From the NCBI GenBank assembly GCA_017460515.1, contig JAFUAY010000035.1:42553-106552 (forward strand): a DNA stretch of 64,000 nt. Reading direction: 5' to 3'. The stretch comes from Prevotella sp. (GTDB lineage Bacteria > Bacteroidota > Bacteroidia > Bacteroidales > Bacteroidaceae). Made by a program: the position numbers and the translations under genes. Positions 1 through 8,364 of this stretch are shown in pieces; positions within the stretch are counted from its first letter, which is position 1; every line of letters begins with the position of its first letter. Below the pieces are notes generated by a model. It worked only from the letters and a program-made list of their open reading frames with translations, did not search any database and was not told the DNA's origin.

Positions 1-155
1 CGCTGGAAGAGGTGTTTGAGAACCGCGAGCAGATTGAAATCTCGCGCTATTACGAGAAACTGCCCAAGGCCACACTGTTGGCTACTCAGGAGTTCATCGA
101 GGGCAAAGTGTATTACCGCGATCCCGTTCGCGAGGCTCAGCAGGCTGAAGCCTAA
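1..155 (+). CDS. DNA-directed RNA polymerase omega-type subunit, C-terminal part (partial)
   Basis: The window opens inside a reading frame that runs in frame from base 3 to a TAA at 153-155. About 50 residues remain, beginning LEEVFENREQIEISRYYEKL. This tail matches my recollection of the short Bacteroidetes omega/Rpb6-like RNA polymerase subunit, which lies just upstream of a DUF4293 gene in related genomes, as here. Omega helps assemble and stabilise RNA polymerase. The start lies outside the window. The assignment rests on recalled sequence and gene order, so it is probable rather than certain. Confidence 0.7.
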   Translation, partial: LEEVFENREQIEISRYYEKLPKATLLATQEFIEGKVYYRDPVREAQQAEA

Positions 156-170
156 TCACTCCCTGGCGCT

Positions 171-614
171 ATGATACAACGCAAACAAACGTTGTTCTTG
201 CTGATGGCGGTCGTACTGACCGTCATTTGCATGTCTACACGACTGGCAACACTCGTCAGCCAGGGCATCCCCTTTGGCTATCTCTACAACCTCTGGGTTA
301 CTAACGGCCAGGGACAACATGCCTTCACATCAGCACCACTGTTCGTTGTGCTGCTGCTGTCGGCACTGCTCTCGCTGACCACAATCTTCCTCTACACCAA
401 GCGCAAGCTGCAGGCCTCTATGTGTCTGCTTATTATCGTGCTGAACATCATCTGGTACGTGCTGCTGGCAGTAATGCCTCAGCTGACCGGTGGCGAGATG
501 GTGCTGGAGTGGCCCGCCGTATTGCCCGCCATCAGCATCATTCTCAGTTTCATGGCTCGAAAGGGCATCCTGGCCGACGAAAAGCTGGTGCGCTCGCTGG
601 ATAGAATCAGATAG
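171..614 (+). CDS. DUF4293 family integral membrane protein
   Basis: A 147-residue protein with four hydrophobic segments (roughly residues 7-27, 54-74, 82-104, 112-130). The N-terminus MIQRKQTLFLLMAV is typical of the Bacteroidetes DUF4293 family, whose function is unknown. It starts 15 nt after the stop of the upstream omega-like gene and engB follows after 33 nt, so the three are probably one transcription unit. Apart from inner-membrane location, no role can be inferred from the sequence. Confidence 0.85.
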   Translation: MIQRKQTLFLLMAVVLTVICMSTRLATLVSQGIPFGYLYNLWVTNGQGQHAFTSAPLFVVLLLSALLSLTTIFLYTKRKLQASMCLLIIVLNIIWYVLLAVMPQLTGGEMVLEWPAVLPAISIILSFMARKGILADEKLVRSLDRIR

Positions 615-647
615 CGTTGAGAGTTAAGAGACCTTAGTTTAAGAGTT
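615..647 (+). repeat. ACTCT-family junction repeat, short copy
   Basis: The short gap between DUF4293 and engB is made almost entirely of GTTGAGAGTTAAGAGACCTT followed by AGTTTAAGAG. The same GAGAGTT/AGAGACTTTAG words recur, in one orientation or the other, at about 12782-12862, 32013-32037 and 41435-41480. It ends at the ATG of engB and so forms the whole leader of that gene. Confidence 0.6.
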
Positions 648-1253
648 ATGGAGATTAATACTGCCGAATTCGTCATCTCAGCTGCTACCGTATCGCAATG
701 TCCTGCTGATACGAAGCCCGAATATGCCTTCATAGGCCGCTCGAACGTGGGTAAGTCGAGCCTGATCAACATGCTTGCGCGCAACAAGAAACTGGCCAAG
801 ACATCAGCAACACCCGGCAAGACACTCCTCATCAACCACTTCATCATGAACAAGGAGTGGTATCTGGTTGACCTGCCCGGCTACGGCTTTGCCAAACGCT
901 CGAAGAAAGAGATTGCCAAGCTCGACCAAATGATTCGCGGCTATATCCTCGGACGACAGCAGTTGGTCAACGTCTTTGTGCTTATCGACGTGCGACTGGA
1001 GGCTCAGGCCATCGACCTGGAGTTCATGAACTGGCTGGGATTGTCAAGCATCCCGTTCTCCATCGTGTTCACAAAGGCCGACAAACTCACGCCTTCGAAG
1101 GTGAAGACCAACGTGGCTGCCTACGAAAAGAAAATGCTGGAGACCTGGGAGGAGATGCCACCATACTTCGTCACCTCGTCAGAGAAAAGACTGGGACGCG
1201 AAGAGCTCCTTGAATATATAGAAGGTATTAATAAAGGACTGGCTCAGTCATAA
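648..1253 (+). CDS. engB: Ribosome biogenesis GTP-binding protein EngB/YsxC/YihA
   Basis: A 201-residue GTPase of the TRAFAC EngB family, needed for maturation of the large ribosomal subunit. All G motifs are visible: P-loop GRSNVGKS at residues 30-37, G2 threonine in the TPGKT stretch near 55-59, G3 DLPG at 75-78, G4 TKAD at 142-145 and a G5-like TSS near 176. Length fits the family. It lies in a + strand run between DUF4293 and an ABC-F gene (30 nt downstream), a housekeeping and translation-related neighbourhood. Confidence 0.95.
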   Translation: MEINTAEFVISAATVSQCPADTKPEYAFIGRSNVGKSSLINMLARNKKLAKTSATPGKTLLINHFIMNKEWYLVDLPGYGFAKRSKKEIAKLDQMIRGYILGRQQLVNVFVLIDVRLEAQAIDLEFMNWLGLSSIPFSIVFTKADKLTPSKVKTNVAAYEKKMLETWEEMPPYFVTSSEKRLGREELLEYIEGINKGLAQS

Positions 1254-1283
1254 CTGCCACACCCACTATCTGTTAAGAGGAAC

Positions 1284-3113
1284 ATGGCCAAGGAAACACC
1301 CTACTTAGACGTTCAGAACCTGACCAAGTCGTTCGGCTCGCTGGTACTCTTCGAGGATATCAGCTTCTCAATTGCTGAAGGACAGAAAGTGGGACTCATC
1401 GCCAAGAACGGTACGGGTAAGTCGACACTCCTCTCCCTGCTGATGGGCAAGGACGGCTATGACGAGGGAAGCATCATCTTCCGCCGCGACCTGCGCGTAG
1501 GACTATTGGAACAGTCGCCGAAGTTCGACCCTAACGATACGGTACTTGATGCGTGCTTTAATCACGAGGGCAATGAAGAGAAGGTGCTCAAGGCCAAGCA
1601 GATTCTGACCCAACTGAAGATTCGCGACCTGAACCAACCCATGGGACAACTGTCGGGAGGTCAGCAGAAACGTGTGGCGCTGGCCAACGTGCTGATACTG
1701 GAGCCCGACTTCCTCATCCTTGATGAGCCTACCAACCATCTCGACCTGGAAATGATAGAATGGCTGGAGGGCTATCTGAACCGTGGGCGCAAGACGCTCC
1801 TGATGGTCACCCACGACCGATATTTCCTCGACCGTGTTTGTTCGGTCATCCTGGAACTAGACGACCGTACCATCTATACCTATCGCGGCAACTACTCCTA
1901 TTATCTGGAAAAACGACAGGAGCGCATCGACAACCGGCGCGCTGAGATTGCCCGTGCCAACAACCTCTACCGGACGGAACTGGAGTGGATGCGACGAATG
2001 CCACAGGCTCGTGGACATAAAGCGAAATACCGTGAGGATGCTTTCTACGAACTGGAACGCATCGCGAAGTCGCGTATTGAGGAACGACAGGTTCGACTGA
2101 AGGCTTCAAACGTGTATATCGGCTCGAAAATCTTCGAGTGCCAGTATATCTCGAAGGAGTTTCCTAATATCACCATCCTCAAGGACTTCTACTACAATTT
2201 CTCCCGTTTCGAGAAGATGGGTATCGTGGGTAACAACGGTACCGGCAAGTCAACATTCCTGAAAATGCTCCTGGGCGAGATGCAACCCGATGAGGGAAAA
2301 ATCGTCATCGGTGATACCGTTCGCTTCGGCTATTTCTCACAGGAAGGACTGAAGTTCGACGAACAGCAGAAGGTCATTGACGTCGTTCGTGATATAGCCG
2401 AATATGTTGACCTCGGCTCTGGTCGTCATCTCTCAGCCAGTCAGTTCCTGCAGCATTTCCTGTTCACTCCCGAACAGCAGCACAACTACGTCTACAAGCT
2501 CTCCGGTGGTGAGCGCCGCAAACTATATCTCTGCACGGTGCTGATGCGGAACCCCAACTTCCTCGTGCTCGATGAGCCAACGAACGACCTTGACATCGTG
2601 ACTCTTCAGATTCTGGAAGAGTATCTGCAGGACTTTCCCGGTTGCGTCATCGTGGTCAGCCACGACCGCTACTTCATGGATAAGGTAGTCGACCACCTGC
2701 TTGTGTTCAAGGGCGAGGGTGTGGTGAAGGACTTCCCCGGCAACTATACCCAGTATCGCGAATGGACAGCCTTGCAGCCGCAGGAATCGGCTCCCAAATC
2801 CAGCCTTTCTAGTAAGTCTAGTCAATCTAGTAGTTCTAGTCAATCTAGTACTTCAAATAATTCTAGTACTTCTAACCCTTCTAGAAATAATAATCCTCGC
2901 AAACTCTCCTTCAAGGAGAAACGCGAAATGGAACAACTGGAGAAAGACATTGCTGCCCTTGAGGCAGAGAAGAAACAATTGGAAGAGGCACTCTGCAGCG
3001 GAACTCTCTCCGTAGACGAGCTGACGGAGAAAAGCAAACGACTGCCCCTGCTCAATGACGAACTCGACGAGAAATCCATGCGATGGCTGGAACTATCTGA
3101 GATCGGGGGCTAA
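1284..3113 (+). CDS. ABC-F family ATPase with Ser/Asn-rich linker and C-terminal coiled coil (Uup-like)
   Basis: A 609-residue protein with two ABC nucleotide-binding domains and no membrane segment, so a soluble ABC-F ribosome-associated or resistance-type ATPase rather than a transporter. The first Walker A (NGTGKST) is near residue 42, first signature LSGGQ near 124 with LDEPTNHLD downstream; the second Walker A is near 319 and second signature LSGGE near 409. Residues about 505-535 are almost pure Ser/Asn/Gln, encoded by repeated TCTAGT hexamers, and are followed by a charged coiled coil (about 540-605) as in Uup. Whether it acts on stalled ribosomes or on DNA-related processes cannot be told from sequence. 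recR follows after 61 nt. Confidence 0.9.
   Translation: MAKETPYLDVQNLTKSFGSLVLFEDISFSIAEGQKVGLIAKNGTGKSTLLSLLMGKDGYDEGSIIFRRDLRVGLLEQSPKFDPNDTVLDACFNHEGNEEKVLKAKQILTQLKIRDLNQPMGQLSGGQQKRVALANVLILEPDFLILDEPTNHLDLEMIEWLEGYLNRGRKTLLMVTHDRYFLDRVCSVILELDDRTIYTYRGNYSYYLEKRQERIDNRRAEIARANNLYRTELEWMRRMPQARGHKAKYREDAFYELERIAKSRIEERQVRLKASNVYIGSKIFECQYISKEFPNITILKDFYYNFSRFEKMGIVGNNGTGKSTFLKMLLGEMQPDEGKIVIGDTVRFGYFSQEGLKFDEQQKVIDVVRDIAEYVDLGSGRHLSASQFLQHFLFTPEQQHNYVYKLSGGERRKLYLCTVLMRNPNFLVLDEPTNDLDIVTLQILEEYLQDFPGCVIVVSHDRYFMDKVVDHLLVFKGEGVVKDFPGNYTQYREWTALQPQESAPKSSLSSKSSQSSSSSQSSTSNNSSTSNPSRNNNPRKLSFKEKREMEQLEKDIAALEAEKKQLEEALCSGTLSVDELTEKSKRLPLLNDELDEKSMRWLELSEIGG
2808..2885 (+). repeat. TCTAGT hexamer repeats inside the ABC-F linker
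   Basis: Six TCTAGT hexamers (2808, 2817, 2826, 2835, 2844, 2862) and one TCTAGA (2880) lie in frame, encoding Ser-Ser pairs. Most of the spacing is 9 bp, giving a degenerate 9-bp period. AGT is rare among serine codons elsewhere in the gene, so the block looks like a microsatellite-type expansion in a flexible linker. Confidence 0.8.
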
Positions 3114-3115
3114 CA

Positions 3116-3164
3116 ACTTGAACCTGAGTCTTGATACTTGAACCTGAGTCTTGAAACTTGAAAC
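3116..3164 (+). repeat. 20-bp tandem repeat between ABC-F gene and recR
   Basis: ACTTGAACCTGAGTCTTGAT at 3116-3135 is followed directly by a copy at 3136-3155 differing only in the last base, then a partial third copy ACTTGAAAC at 3156-3164. It fills most of the 61-nt gap upstream of recR. No hairpin or promoter motif is evident in it. Confidence 0.85.
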
Positions 3165-3174
3165 AAAATAAAAG

Positions 3175-3789
3175 ATGCTACAGCAATACCCATCCCAACT
3201 ATTGGAACGCGCCGTTCAGGAGTTCTCGAAGCTGCCCGGCATAGGCCGCAAGACCGCCTTGCGACTGGTGCTCCACGAGCTGCGACGTACCAACGACGAG
3301 GTGGAACAGTTTGCTGACGCACTCCTGAAGATGAAGCACGAGGTGCAGTTCTGTCGTTGCTGTCATAATATCAGCGACAGCGAACTGTGTCCTATCTGCA
3401 GCGATGAGCGTAGAGACAAGTCGACGGTTTGTGTCGTAGAGAATATCCAGGATGTAATGGCCATAGAGAATACCCAACAGTTCAAGGGACTCTATCACGT
3501 ACTGGGAGGCGTCATCTCGCCGATGGACGGTATCGGGCCGTCTGACCTGGAGATAGAGTCGCTGGTCAGTCGTGTGGCAGAAGGAAATGTGCAGGAAGTA
3601 ATCCTCGCACTAAGTCCGACGATGGAGGGCGATACCACCAATTTCTACATCTTCCGCAAGCTGGCTCCGGCCGATGTGAAGCTCACCATCCTGGCTCGTG
3701 GTGTGGCGGTAGGAAACGAACTGGAGTATACCGACGAGGTCACACTGGGACGATCTATCCTGAACAGGATACCGTTCAGCAGTAAATAA
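3175..3789 (+). CDS. recR: Recombination mediator protein RecR
   Basis: A 204-residue protein of the RecF pathway, which with RecO helps load RecA at gaps. A helix-hairpin-helix motif (PGIGRKTA, residues 21-28) is followed by a four-cysteine zinc finger (C60, C63, C72, C75), then a Toprim domain covering roughly 81-175 and the C-terminal strand region. Length and domain order are canonical. The ATG at 3175 gives the expected N-terminus ([16 protein letters not shown]). Confidence 0.96.
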   Translation: MLQQYPSQLLERAVQEFSKLPGIGRKTALRLVLHELRRTNDEVEQFADALLKMKHEVQFCRCCHNISDSELCPICSDERRDKSTVCVVENIQDVMAIENTQQFKGLYHVLGGVISPMDGIGPSDLEIESLVSRVAEGNVQEVILALSPTMEGDTTNFYIFRKLAPADVKLTILARGVAVGNELEYTDEVTLGRSILNRIPFSSK

Positions 3790-3821
3790 CCTCGATTCCG
3801 ATTAACAAGTGACACCTTATT

Positions 3822-3875
3822 TATATATAAGAGTAAATGAAACAAATGTATATATAAGAGAAAATGAAACAAATA
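3822..3875 (+). repeat. 27-bp tandem duplication of a translation start region
   Basis: Two 27-bp units, 3822-3848 and 3849-3875, differ at only two positions. Each contains TATATATAAGAG, a short A-rich spacer and ATGAAACAAAT. The second ATG (3864) starts the membrane protein gene. The first ATG (3837) reads MKQMYI and then hits TAA inside the second unit, so the duplication creates a six-codon upstream ORF. Confidence 0.9.
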
Positions 3876-4328
3876 GTCAAAGAACTAAAAATGATATATT
3901 GGGGGCTCACGACCGGTATGGCCCTTTTCGCTTTGGTAATCGAGTTCGTATTAATTGAAAGCACGGGCGGTAGCTTTGTGGGTAGCACGGCTGAGTTCAT
4001 CTACCAGTCATGCATGATCTTGTTGACTCTCGGCGGCATCTACGCTTGCCTTCGCTACTTCAAGTTCGGCTTCATCCAGCGACAACTCAAAGAGAACACA
4101 GAGAAAAAGTATAAGGAGTTGAGCATTTTGCGATTCGGCATCATAGAAATGATGGTTTGTATCAACCTGTTTGGCTATCTGTTCTTTGTCTCGGCATCCT
4201 TCGCTTGGCTTGCCGTGATTTCCGCCATGACTCTCTTCTTCGTCTATCCTTCTGAAGAACGCTACTGCAGTGAGGTGGGCTTCGATGTGGATGGAAAGTC
4301 TGCAATCCGTAACACATTGGAAGACTAA
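3864..4328 (+). CDS. Conserved hypothetical inner-membrane protein, four predicted TM helices
   Basis: A 154-residue protein with four hydrophobic segments (about 10-31, 44-64, 93-112, 113-129) and a hydrophilic C-terminal tail. I recognise no characterised family; similar small proteins occur next to glycosyltransferases in Bacteroidales, which is recollection only. Its stop overlaps the start of the glycosyltransferase gene by one base (TAATG at 4326-4330), implying translational coupling. The start lies in the second unit of a 27-bp duplication, so its expression may be affected by an upstream mini-ORF. Confidence 0.7.
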   Translation: MKQIVKELKMIYWGLTTGMALFALVIEFVLIESTGGSFVGSTAEFIYQSCMILLTLGGIYACLRYFKFGFIQRQLKENTEKKYKELSILRFGIIEMMVCINLFGYLFFVSASFAWLAVISAMTLFFVYPSEERYCSEVGFDVDGKSAIRNTLED

Positions 4329-5455
4329 TGAAACTGAGCGTCATCATAGTCAACTACAACGTTCGCTACTACGTGAGCCAATGTATCGAGAGCGTTGAAC
4401 GAGCCACACAGGACATCGACACTGAGATCTTCGTGGTCGACAATCATTCCAGCGACGGCTCGGTGGCTTATCTGCACAAGCGGTTCGGCAATCGTATCCA
4501 CCTGATAGAGAGCAACCACAATCTGGGATTCGCTCGCGCCAACAATACTGCTATCCGACAGTCGCAAGGCAATTATATCCTCCTGTTGAACCCAGACACC
4601 ATCGTGGCCGAGGATGCCATCAAGAAGGTGCTCGACTTCATGGAGAAAACCGAGAATATAGGAGGCGTTGGCGTGATGATGCAGAATGCTGACGGCACGA
4701 TAGCCCGTGAGTCGCGTCGCGGATTGCCCACGCCCTTCGTCTCGCTGCTGAAGATGTGCGGATTCACCCGTCGCTACTATATGAGTCATCTCTCATGGGA
4801 CAAGCCCGGACAGATCGAGGTCATCAGCGGAGCCTTCTTCATGGTTCGACGGGACGTACTCGATAAGGTGGGCCTTTTGGACAAGGATTTCTTCATGTAT
4901 GGCGAGGATATAGACCTTTCTTATCGCATCCTGAAGGCTGGCTACCAGAACTGGTACGTGCCAGCCAATATCCTACACTATAAAGGTGAGTCAACCCATA
5001 AGTCCTCGTTTGGCTACGTCCACGTGTTCTATCGAGCTATGCTCATCTTCTTCCGCAAGCATTACGGACATCTCTCGTTCCTGCTGACCACACCTATCCG
5101 TCTGGCCATTTATCTCAGGGCACTGATGGCGCTCATGCAGATGCAGTACCAGAAAATGGCAAAAGCCTTAGGATTGGAACATAGCGAGGTGGAGTCGCCC
5201 CTCTACTGTTTCGTAGGTTCAGGAGCCATGCTTCGCGAGTGCAGGAAACTGGCTCAGCGAAAAGGTCTGGACGCAGTGTTCTGCCATAAGCTGAATGAGG
5301 TCGACGATTGTAATGTCGTGGTGTGCGATATCGACTCTACATTCTCTTTCAAGGATGTGCTGAACTTTGCGCGTCAGCATTCCGGGCGTTATCAGATGGG
5401 CACCTACAGTAGGAAGACAGGTGTGCTACTGACTATCAATGAGATTATCTATTAA
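4328..5455 (+). CDS. Family 2 glycosyltransferase (rhamnosyltransferase-like) with C-terminal extension
   Basis: A 375-residue cytoplasmic-face GT-A enzyme. The N-terminus MKLSVIIVNYN is typical of GT2. Nucleotide-sugar binding acidic residues are at D38 and D43, a metal-binding NPD triad at 88-90 replaces the classic DxD, and GEDIDLSYR near 197 supplies the acceptor/catalytic acidic site. After a short amphipathic segment (about 245-280) there is an extra domain of about 90 residues containing FVGSGAMLRECRKLAQRKG, with alternating strands and helices. Substrate unknown; cell-envelope polysaccharide is likely. Coupled to the membrane protein upstream and followed 8 nt later by a GNAT gene. 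Confidence 0.88.
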   Translation: MKLSVIIVNYNVRYYVSQCIESVERATQDIDTEIFVVDNHSSDGSVAYLHKRFGNRIHLIESNHNLGFARANNTAIRQSQGNYILLLNPDTIVAEDAIKKVLDFMEKTENIGGVGVMMQNADGTIARESRRGLPTPFVSLLKMCGFTRRYYMSHLSWDKPGQIEVISGAFFMVRRDVLDKVGLLDKDFFMYGEDIDLSYRILKAGYQNWYVPANILHYKGESTHKSSFGYVHVFYRAMLIFFRKHYGHLSFLLTTPIRLAIYLRALMALMQMQYQKMAKALGLEHSEVESPLYCFVGSGAMLRECRKLAQRKGLDAVFCHKLNEVDDCNVVVCDIDSTFSFKDVLNFARQHSGRYQMGTYSRKTGVLLTINEIIY

Positions 5456-5463
5456 AAAGAACG

Positions 5464-5967
5464 ATGAGTCGAACCCTGTTGAGAGCCCTGGAGCCAGAAG
5501 ACCTGGAAATCCTGTATCAGATAGAAAATGATCAGGAGCTGTGGAATGTTGGAGTGACCAATGTGCCTTACTCCCGTTTCATACTGCGCCAGTATCTGGC
5601 CAACAACTCCGGCGATATCTATGCCGACGGTCAGGTTCGACTGATGATTGAAGATGGCGAGGGTAGGGTGGTAGGCATTGCCGATCTGGTCAATTTCGAC
5701 CCTCGTAACTTGCGAGCAGAGGTAGGAATCGTGATAGCCGTTCCCTATCGTCGCTGCGGTTACGCTATGAAAGCTCTCAGCGAGTTGGCCGATTATGCCC
5801 GTCGCGTCATTCATCTGCATCAGCTCTATGCCATCGTGGACCCATCCAATACCGCTTCGATCGCATTGTTTGAAAAAGCAGGCTATCAAAAAACGGCAGA
5901 AATGCCCGATTGGTTGTTCGACGGACATTCCTACCGTTCTGCAAGTCTCTTGCAATTATTCCTGTAG
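5464..5967 (+). CDS. GNAT family N-acetyltransferase (RimJ/RimL/SpeG-like)
   Basis: A 167-residue acetyltransferase. The acetyl-CoA pyrophosphate-binding motif is seen as VPYRRCGYAMKAL (residues 93-105), preceded by the EVGIVI strand, and the typical C-terminal NTASIALFEKAGYQ signature is near 133-146. The substrate cannot be deduced; the RimJ/SpeG branch acts on ribosomal protein N-termini or polyamines. It ends the + strand operon and is convergent with proS. A dispersed repeat begins at the base after the stop codon. Confidence 0.85.
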   Translation: MSRTLLRALEPEDLEILYQIENDQELWNVGVTNVPYSRFILRQYLANNSGDIYADGQVRLMIEDGEGRVVGIADLVNFDPRNLRAEVGIVIAVPYRRCGYAMKALSELADYARRVIHLHQLYAIVDPSNTASIALFEKAGYQKTAEMPDWLFDGHSYRSASLLQLFL

Positions 5968-6041
5968 GGCGGTAGCCGCTCGGCGCTTTGCGACGCTTGC
6001 TACCAACGGGACGCAAGAAACTCTACACTCTACACTAAATC
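5968..6041 (+). repeat. Dispersed structured repeat, copy A (between GNAT and proS)
   Basis: Fills the convergent gap. GGTAGC (5971-5976) pairs with GCTACC (5999-6004) to form a stem, and bases 5994-6031 are identical to 49449-49486 over 38 nt. It ends in the ACTCTACACTCTACACT words shared with other junction repeats here. It lies between two stop codons and could serve as a transcription end for both genes, although no U-tract follows the stem. Confidence 0.85.
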
Positions 6042-7515
6042 AGTAGCTTCGTGCAATAATCACGCGGCATTTAGCAGGTTTGCCGGTAACCATATCCACG
6101 CCAGGAGTCTGTTCAACGCCGAAAGGCACGCAGCGGATAGTAGCCTGAGTCTCCTCCTTGATCTGAGCCTCGGTTTCGGCAGTACCGTCCCAGTGGCACA
6201 GGAAGAATCCACCGTCCTTCACCTTCTCCTTGAATTCCTCGTAGTTCTCGCACTCGTAGATGTGAGCATCACGATAGTCCTTAGCCTTCTTGAAGATGTT
6301 CTGCTGGATATCCTCAAGCAACTGCTCTACATATTCGGTGATTCCCTCGATAGGACGAGTTTCTTTCTCCAGCGTATCGCGGCGCATCACCTCGATAGTA
6401 CCGTTTTCCAAATCGCGAGCACCCAGCACCAGTCGCACGGGAACACCCTTCAGCTCGTAGTCGGCAAACTTGAATCCAGGACGCTTGTTGTCGGCATCAT
6501 CAAACTTCACGCTGATGCCTTTCGCACGCAGAGCCTCGATAATCGGAGTCACCTCCTTGTTCACCTGCTCCATCTGCTCAGGCTTAGTGGCAATAGGAAT
6601 GATGACTACCTGGATAGGAGCCAGACGCGGAGGCAGAACGAGACCGTTATCGTCAGAATGAGTCATGATCAGCGCACCTATCAGTCGGGTAGAAACGCCC
6701 CATGAGGTTGCCCATACATACTCAGGCTTGTTCTCCTTATTAAGATAGGTAACCTCGAAAGCCTTTGCAAAGTTCTGACCCAGGAAGTGACTGGTACCGC
6801 TCTGCAGCGCCTTACCGTCCTGCATCATAGCCTCGATGGTGTAAGTATCCAGTGCTCCGGCAAAGCGCTCTGTCTCACTCTTCACGCCCTGAACGACAGG
6901 TACAGCCATCCACTCCTCAGCAAACTTGGCGTATACCTTCAGCATCTTCTGTGCTTCCTCTTCAGCCTCCTCGCGAGTAGCGTGAGCGGTATGACCTTCC
7001 TGCCAGAGGAATTCGCTTGTGCGCAGGAAAGGACGAGTACGCATCTCCCAGCGCATCACGTTGCACCACTGGTTGCACATCAAGGGCAGATCGCGCCAAG
7101 AATGAATCCAGTTCTTATAGGTGTTCCAGATAATTGTCTCTGATGTAGGACGAACTATCAGTTCCTCTTCCAGCTTAGCAGCGGGGTCAACAACCACACC
7201 GCCATCGGCAGCCTTCAGACGATAGTGGGTCACCACTGCACACTCCTTCGCAAAGCCTTCTACATGTTCTGCCTCGCGGCTGAGGAACGATTTCGGAATG
7301 AGCAGGGGGAAATAGGCATTCTGTGCTCCGGTTTCCTTAAACATCTTGTCCAGTTGCTGCTGCATCTTCTCCCAGATGGCGTAGCCGTAGGGCTTGATAA
7401 CCATACAGCCGCGTACTGCGCTCTGCTCAGCCAAGTCAGCTTTAACGACCAAATCATTGAACCATTGGCTGTAATTATCAGCTCTTTTTGTTAATTCTTT
7501 TAATTCTTTTGCCAT
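6040..7515 (-). CDS. proS: Prolyl-tRNA synthetase, archaeal/eukaryote-type (short form)
   Basis: Class II aminoacyl-tRNA synthetase charging tRNA-Pro. The frame is open further upstream, but the ATG at 7513-7515 ([18 protein letters not shown]) gives the usual 491-residue protein, and the upstream bases hold a promoter rather than coding sequence. Motif 2 region reads [12 protein letters not shown], then [18 protein letters not shown], and [10 protein letters not shown] follows. There is no bacterial editing insertion; the anticodon-binding domain and the C-terminal zinc-type domain follow, ending RVIIARSY. This short form is usual in Bacteroidetes. Divergent from the OmpA-like lipoprotein gene. 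Confidence 0.95.
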   Translation of the reverse strand: MAKELKELTKRADNYSQWFNDLVVKADLAEQSAVRGCMVIKPYGYAIWEKMQQQLDKMFKETGAQNAYFPLLIPKSFLSREAEHVEGFAKECAVVTHYRLKAADGGVVVDPAAKLEEELIVRPTSETIIWNTYKNWIHSWRDLPLMCNQWCNVMRWEMRTRPFLRTSEFLWQEGHTAHATREEAEEEAQKMLKVYAKFAEEWMAVPVVQGVKSETERFAGALDTYTIEAMMQDGKALQSGTSHFLGQNFAKAFEVTYLNKENKPEYVWATSWGVSTRLIGALIMTHSDDNGLVLPPRLAPIQVVIIPIATKPEQMEQVNKEVTPIIEALRAKGISVKFDDADNKRPGFKFADYELKGVPVRLVLGARDLENGTIEVMRRDTLEKETRPIEGITEYVEQLLEDIQQNIFKKAKDYRDAHIYECENYEEFKEKVKDGGFFLCHWDGTAETEAQIKEETQATIRCVPFGVEQTPGVDMVTGKPAKCRVIIARSY

Positions 7516-7545
7516 AATAATTTTACTATGTATTAATTTTGGCTG

Positions 7546-7553
7546 CAAAAATA
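7546..7553 (-). promoter_or_regulatory. Candidate -7 box for proS
   Basis: On the minus strand the sequence reads TATTTTTG, fitting the Bacteroidetes -7 consensus TAnnTTTG, about 31 nt upstream of the proS ATG. A TTG lies 22 nt further upstream, slightly too far for an ideal -33 element. Confidence 0.5.
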
Positions 7554-7596
7554 CAAAAAAAAGTTGGAAAACATACAATATTCCGAATAAATAGAT

Positions 7597-7604
7597 TATC
7601 TTTG
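7597..7604 (+). promoter_or_regulatory. Candidate -7 box for the OmpA-like lipoprotein gene
   Basis: TATCTTTG matches TAnnTTTG and is followed by GCATCAC, 49 nt before the ATG. No good -33 TTTG is present at the standard spacing. Confidence 0.55.
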
Positions 7605-7653
7605 CATCACGAAATTTATCGTTTAACTCTTTAAATAACATTTTTCTAAAGTT

Positions 7654-8352
7654 ATGAAGAAACTTAAAGTTGTAATCCTGACGCTTTGCGCAGGTATCGT
7701 GATGGCAGGTTGCTCTAACACTGCCAAGGGTACGGCTATTGGTGCCGCAGGTGGTGCCGTTCTCGGTGCTGTAGTAGGTAAACTGGCTGGTAACACAGCT
7801 ATCGGTGCTGCTGTCGGTGGTGCTGTAGGTGCTGGTGCCGGTGCGCTGATTGGTAAGAAGATGGATAAGGTGAAGGCTCAGGCTCAAGCTGTACAGAACG
7901 CACAGGTTGAGGAAGTGAAGGATGCTAACGGTCTCGATGCCGTAAAGGTTACCTTCGATTCTGGTATCCTCTTTACCACTGGTAGCGCTACACTTAGCCA
8001 GACAGCTAAGAACTCACTCACCAGCTTTGCAAGTGTGCTGAAGCAGAATGCCGACTGTGACGTTGCCGTTCAGGGTTATACAGACAACGCTGGCTGGAAG
8101 AACAGCACAGCTGAGCAGAGCGCTCAGAAGAACTTGGATCTGTCTCAGCAGCGCGCACAGGCTGTGACCTCTTATCTGCAGTCACTGGGCGTTAGCGCTA
8201 ATCAGATTCGCAGCACTACCGGTTTCGGCGAGGCTAATCCCGTTGCTGACAACGCTACTGCTGCTGGTAAGGCTCAGAACCGTCGTGTAGAGGTTTACAT
8301 GTATGCTTCACAGGCTATGATTCAGGCTGCTCAGAACGGTACGCTCCAGTAA
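7654..8352 (+). CDS. OmpA-family lipoprotein with glycine-zipper segment
   Basis: A 232-residue outer-membrane lipoprotein. A type II signal sequence ends in the lipobox VMAGC with Cys20. Residues about 27-70 are Gly/Ala-rich ([17 protein letters not shown] and following), a glycine-zipper domain able to insert in or span a membrane. Residues about 95-215 form an OmpA-type peptidoglycan-binding domain, with GYTDNAG and the LSQQRAQAV segment near 153-161 that holds the conserved Arg. The likely role is tethering the outer membrane to peptidoglycan. mtgA starts 12 nt after its stop, which fits an envelope operon. Confidence 0.9.
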   Translation: MKKLKVVILTLCAGIVMAGCSNTAKGTAIGAAGGAVLGAVVGKLAGNTAIGAAVGGAVGAGAGALIGKKMDKVKAQAQAVQNAQVEEVKDANGLDAVKVTFDSGILFTTGSATLSQTAKNSLTSFASVLKQNADCDVAVQGYTDNAGWKNSTAEQSAQKNLDLSQQRAQAVTSYLQSLGVSANQIRSTTGFGEANPVADNATAAGKAQNRRVEVYMYASQAMIQAAQNGTLQ

Positions 8353-8364
8353 ACAGCTTTGCCG

